A stretch of 15,436 nt of DNA from UBA6544 sp049601975 (GTDB lineage: Bacteria; Pseudomonadota; Alphaproteobacteria; UBA8366), in NCBI GenBank assembly GCA_049601975.1, contig JBMYRC010000107.1, positions 1-15,436 on the forward strand, read 5' to 3'. Position 1 is the first letter of the stretch; every line of letters begins with the position of its first letter. Shown piece by piece: positions 14,565-15,436 of this stretch. Below the pieces are notes generated by a model. It did no database searches. It was not told the origin of the DNA and worked only from the letters and a program-made list of their open reading frames with translations. The position numbers were made by a program, and so were the translations under genes.

Positions 14565-15436
14565 ATGAAAATTTTAGTGGTCGGATCAGGCGGACGAGAA
14601 CATGCGCTGTGCTGGTCGATTGCGGCCTCGCCGCTATGCGACAAACTCTTTTGCGCGCCGGGTAATGCGGGCATCGCCGCCGAGGCAGAATGTGTGGCCA
14701 TCGGCGCGGAGGATGTCCCGGCTTTGGTCGACTTCGCGCGCAATGAAGGCATCGATTTCGTCGTCGTCGGCCCGGAAGGACCGCTCTGCGCCGGTTTGGT
14801 CGATCGTCTTGACGAGATCGGCATAAAGGCGTTCGGCCCCAGCGCTGCTGCGGCTCAACTGGAAGGCTCGAAAGGTTTCATGAAGGACCTGTGCGCCAAA
14901 TATGATATTCCGACTGCTGCCTATGGTCGCTTTTCGGATGCGGAGGCTGCGAAAGCCTATATTCGCGAACAGGGGGCGCCCATCGTGGTTAAGGCGGACG
15001 GTCTAGCGGCGGGAAAAGGTGTCACGGTCGCACAGAGCGTCGACGAAGCGCTGGCGGCGGTTGACGATGCGCTGATCGACGGTCGCTTCGGCGCGGCGGG
15101 CGCCGAGTTGGTCATCGAGGAGTTCATGGCAGGCGAGGAAGTCAGCGTCTTTGCGATTTGCGACGGCTCTCATGTGCTGATGCTCGACTCAGCGCAAGAT
15201 CACAAGGCGGTTTTCGATGGCGATAAGGGCCCGAATACCGGCGGCATGGGGGCTTACAGCCCAGCTCCGATCATGGACGATGCGCTGGCGGAGGCGGCAC
15301 TGAAGACGATCATCGAGCCGACCGTCGCCGCGATGCAGGCAGAAGGGTGCGCCTATAAAGGCGTGCTTTATGCCGGATTGATGGTGATGGATTCAGGCCC
15401 CAAACTGCTTGAATACAATGTCCGTTTTGGCGACCC
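14565..15436 (+). CDS. purD: Phosphoribosylamine-glycine ligase (5' part)
   Basis: The first 290 codons of GAR synthetase are present; the gene runs off the right edge (complete enzymes are about 425 residues). It joins phosphoribosylamine and glycine with ATP in purine synthesis. The N-terminal domain starts MKILVVGSGGREHAL, followed by VVGPEGPL and FGPSAAAAQLEGSKGFMK. The ATP-grasp part shows VVKADGLAAGKGV, EEFMAGEEVSVFAICDG, and DHKAVFDGDKGPNTGGMGAYSP, then LLEYNVRFGD at the end. GAGGA seven bases before the ATG at 14565 fixes the start. It is divergent from xseA across a 74-bp gap, an arrangement common in alphaproteobacteria. I see no purine-operator sequence that I could name in that gap. 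Confidence 0.95.
   Translation, partial: MKILVVGSGGREHALCWSIAASPLCDKLFCAPGNAGIAAEAECVAIGAEDVPALVDFARNEGIDFVVVGPEGPLCAGLVDRLDEIGIKAFGPSAAAAQLEGSKGFMKDLCAKYDIPTAAYGRFSDAEAAKAYIREQGAPIVVKADGLAAGKGVTVAQSVDEALAAVDDALIDGRFGAAGAELVIEEFMAGEEVSVFAICDGSHVLMLDSAQDHKAVFDGDKGPNTGGMGAYSPAPIMDDALAEAALKTIIEPTVAAMQAEGCAYKGVLYAGLMVMDSGPKLLEYNVRFGD

Overview
The window is a chromosomal stretch of an alphaproteobacterium, most like Rhodospirillales or a relative. This rests on three things: the sulfite-assimilation order cysG / DUF2849 / cysI / DUF934, a type-2 CtaA haem A synthase, and an msbA / DUF374 acyltransferase / waaA / lpxK / lpxL-like lipid A cluster. I place it no further than class level with confidence. 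Coding density is high, genes are moderately GC-rich and intergenic DNA is AT-rich. I see no insertion sequence, phage gene, tRNA, rRNA or CRISPR array.

Layout. (1) 11-3857, minus strand: a four-gene operon read right to left. It runs cysG (sirohaem synthase), a DUF2849 protein, cysI (sirohaem/4Fe-4S sulfite reductase) and a DUF934 protein, with an 11-bp gap and then two 14-bp overlaps. CysG makes the sirohaem that CysI needs. No CysJ flavoprotein is present, so the electron donor is probably a ferredoxin. (2) 3858-4042: a divergent control region holding a perfect 11+8+11 inverted repeat, each arm of which contains TATAAT. (3) 4043-5086, plus strand: ctaA. (4) 5087-5440: a 354-bp stretch with no protein gene. 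It contains two palindromes and a convincing small RNA gene of about 100 nt (about 5331-5429). The RNA carries the 10-mer TTTCCTCCCT followed by a strong intrinsic terminator, which resembles the alphaproteobacterial alpha-r8/MmgR family. (5) 5441-6367: two divergently transcribed small lipoprotein genes, one of the 17-kDa/RT0821-like antigen type and one unrecognised. (6) 6443-12106, plus strand: a tight lipid A/LPS operon of msbA, DUF374 acyltransferase, waaA, lpxK and an LpxL/HtrB-type acyltransferase. (7) 12116-14490, minus strand: xseA with an M23 peptidase translationally coupled to its end. (8) 14565 to the right edge: purD, cut off by the window.

Most protein genes here are housekeeping. 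The items most worth following up are the small RNA, the cysG-ctaA palindrome with opposed -10 elements, the two DUF proteins locked into the sulfite reductase operon, and the M23 peptidase whose usual HxH motif reads HLD.
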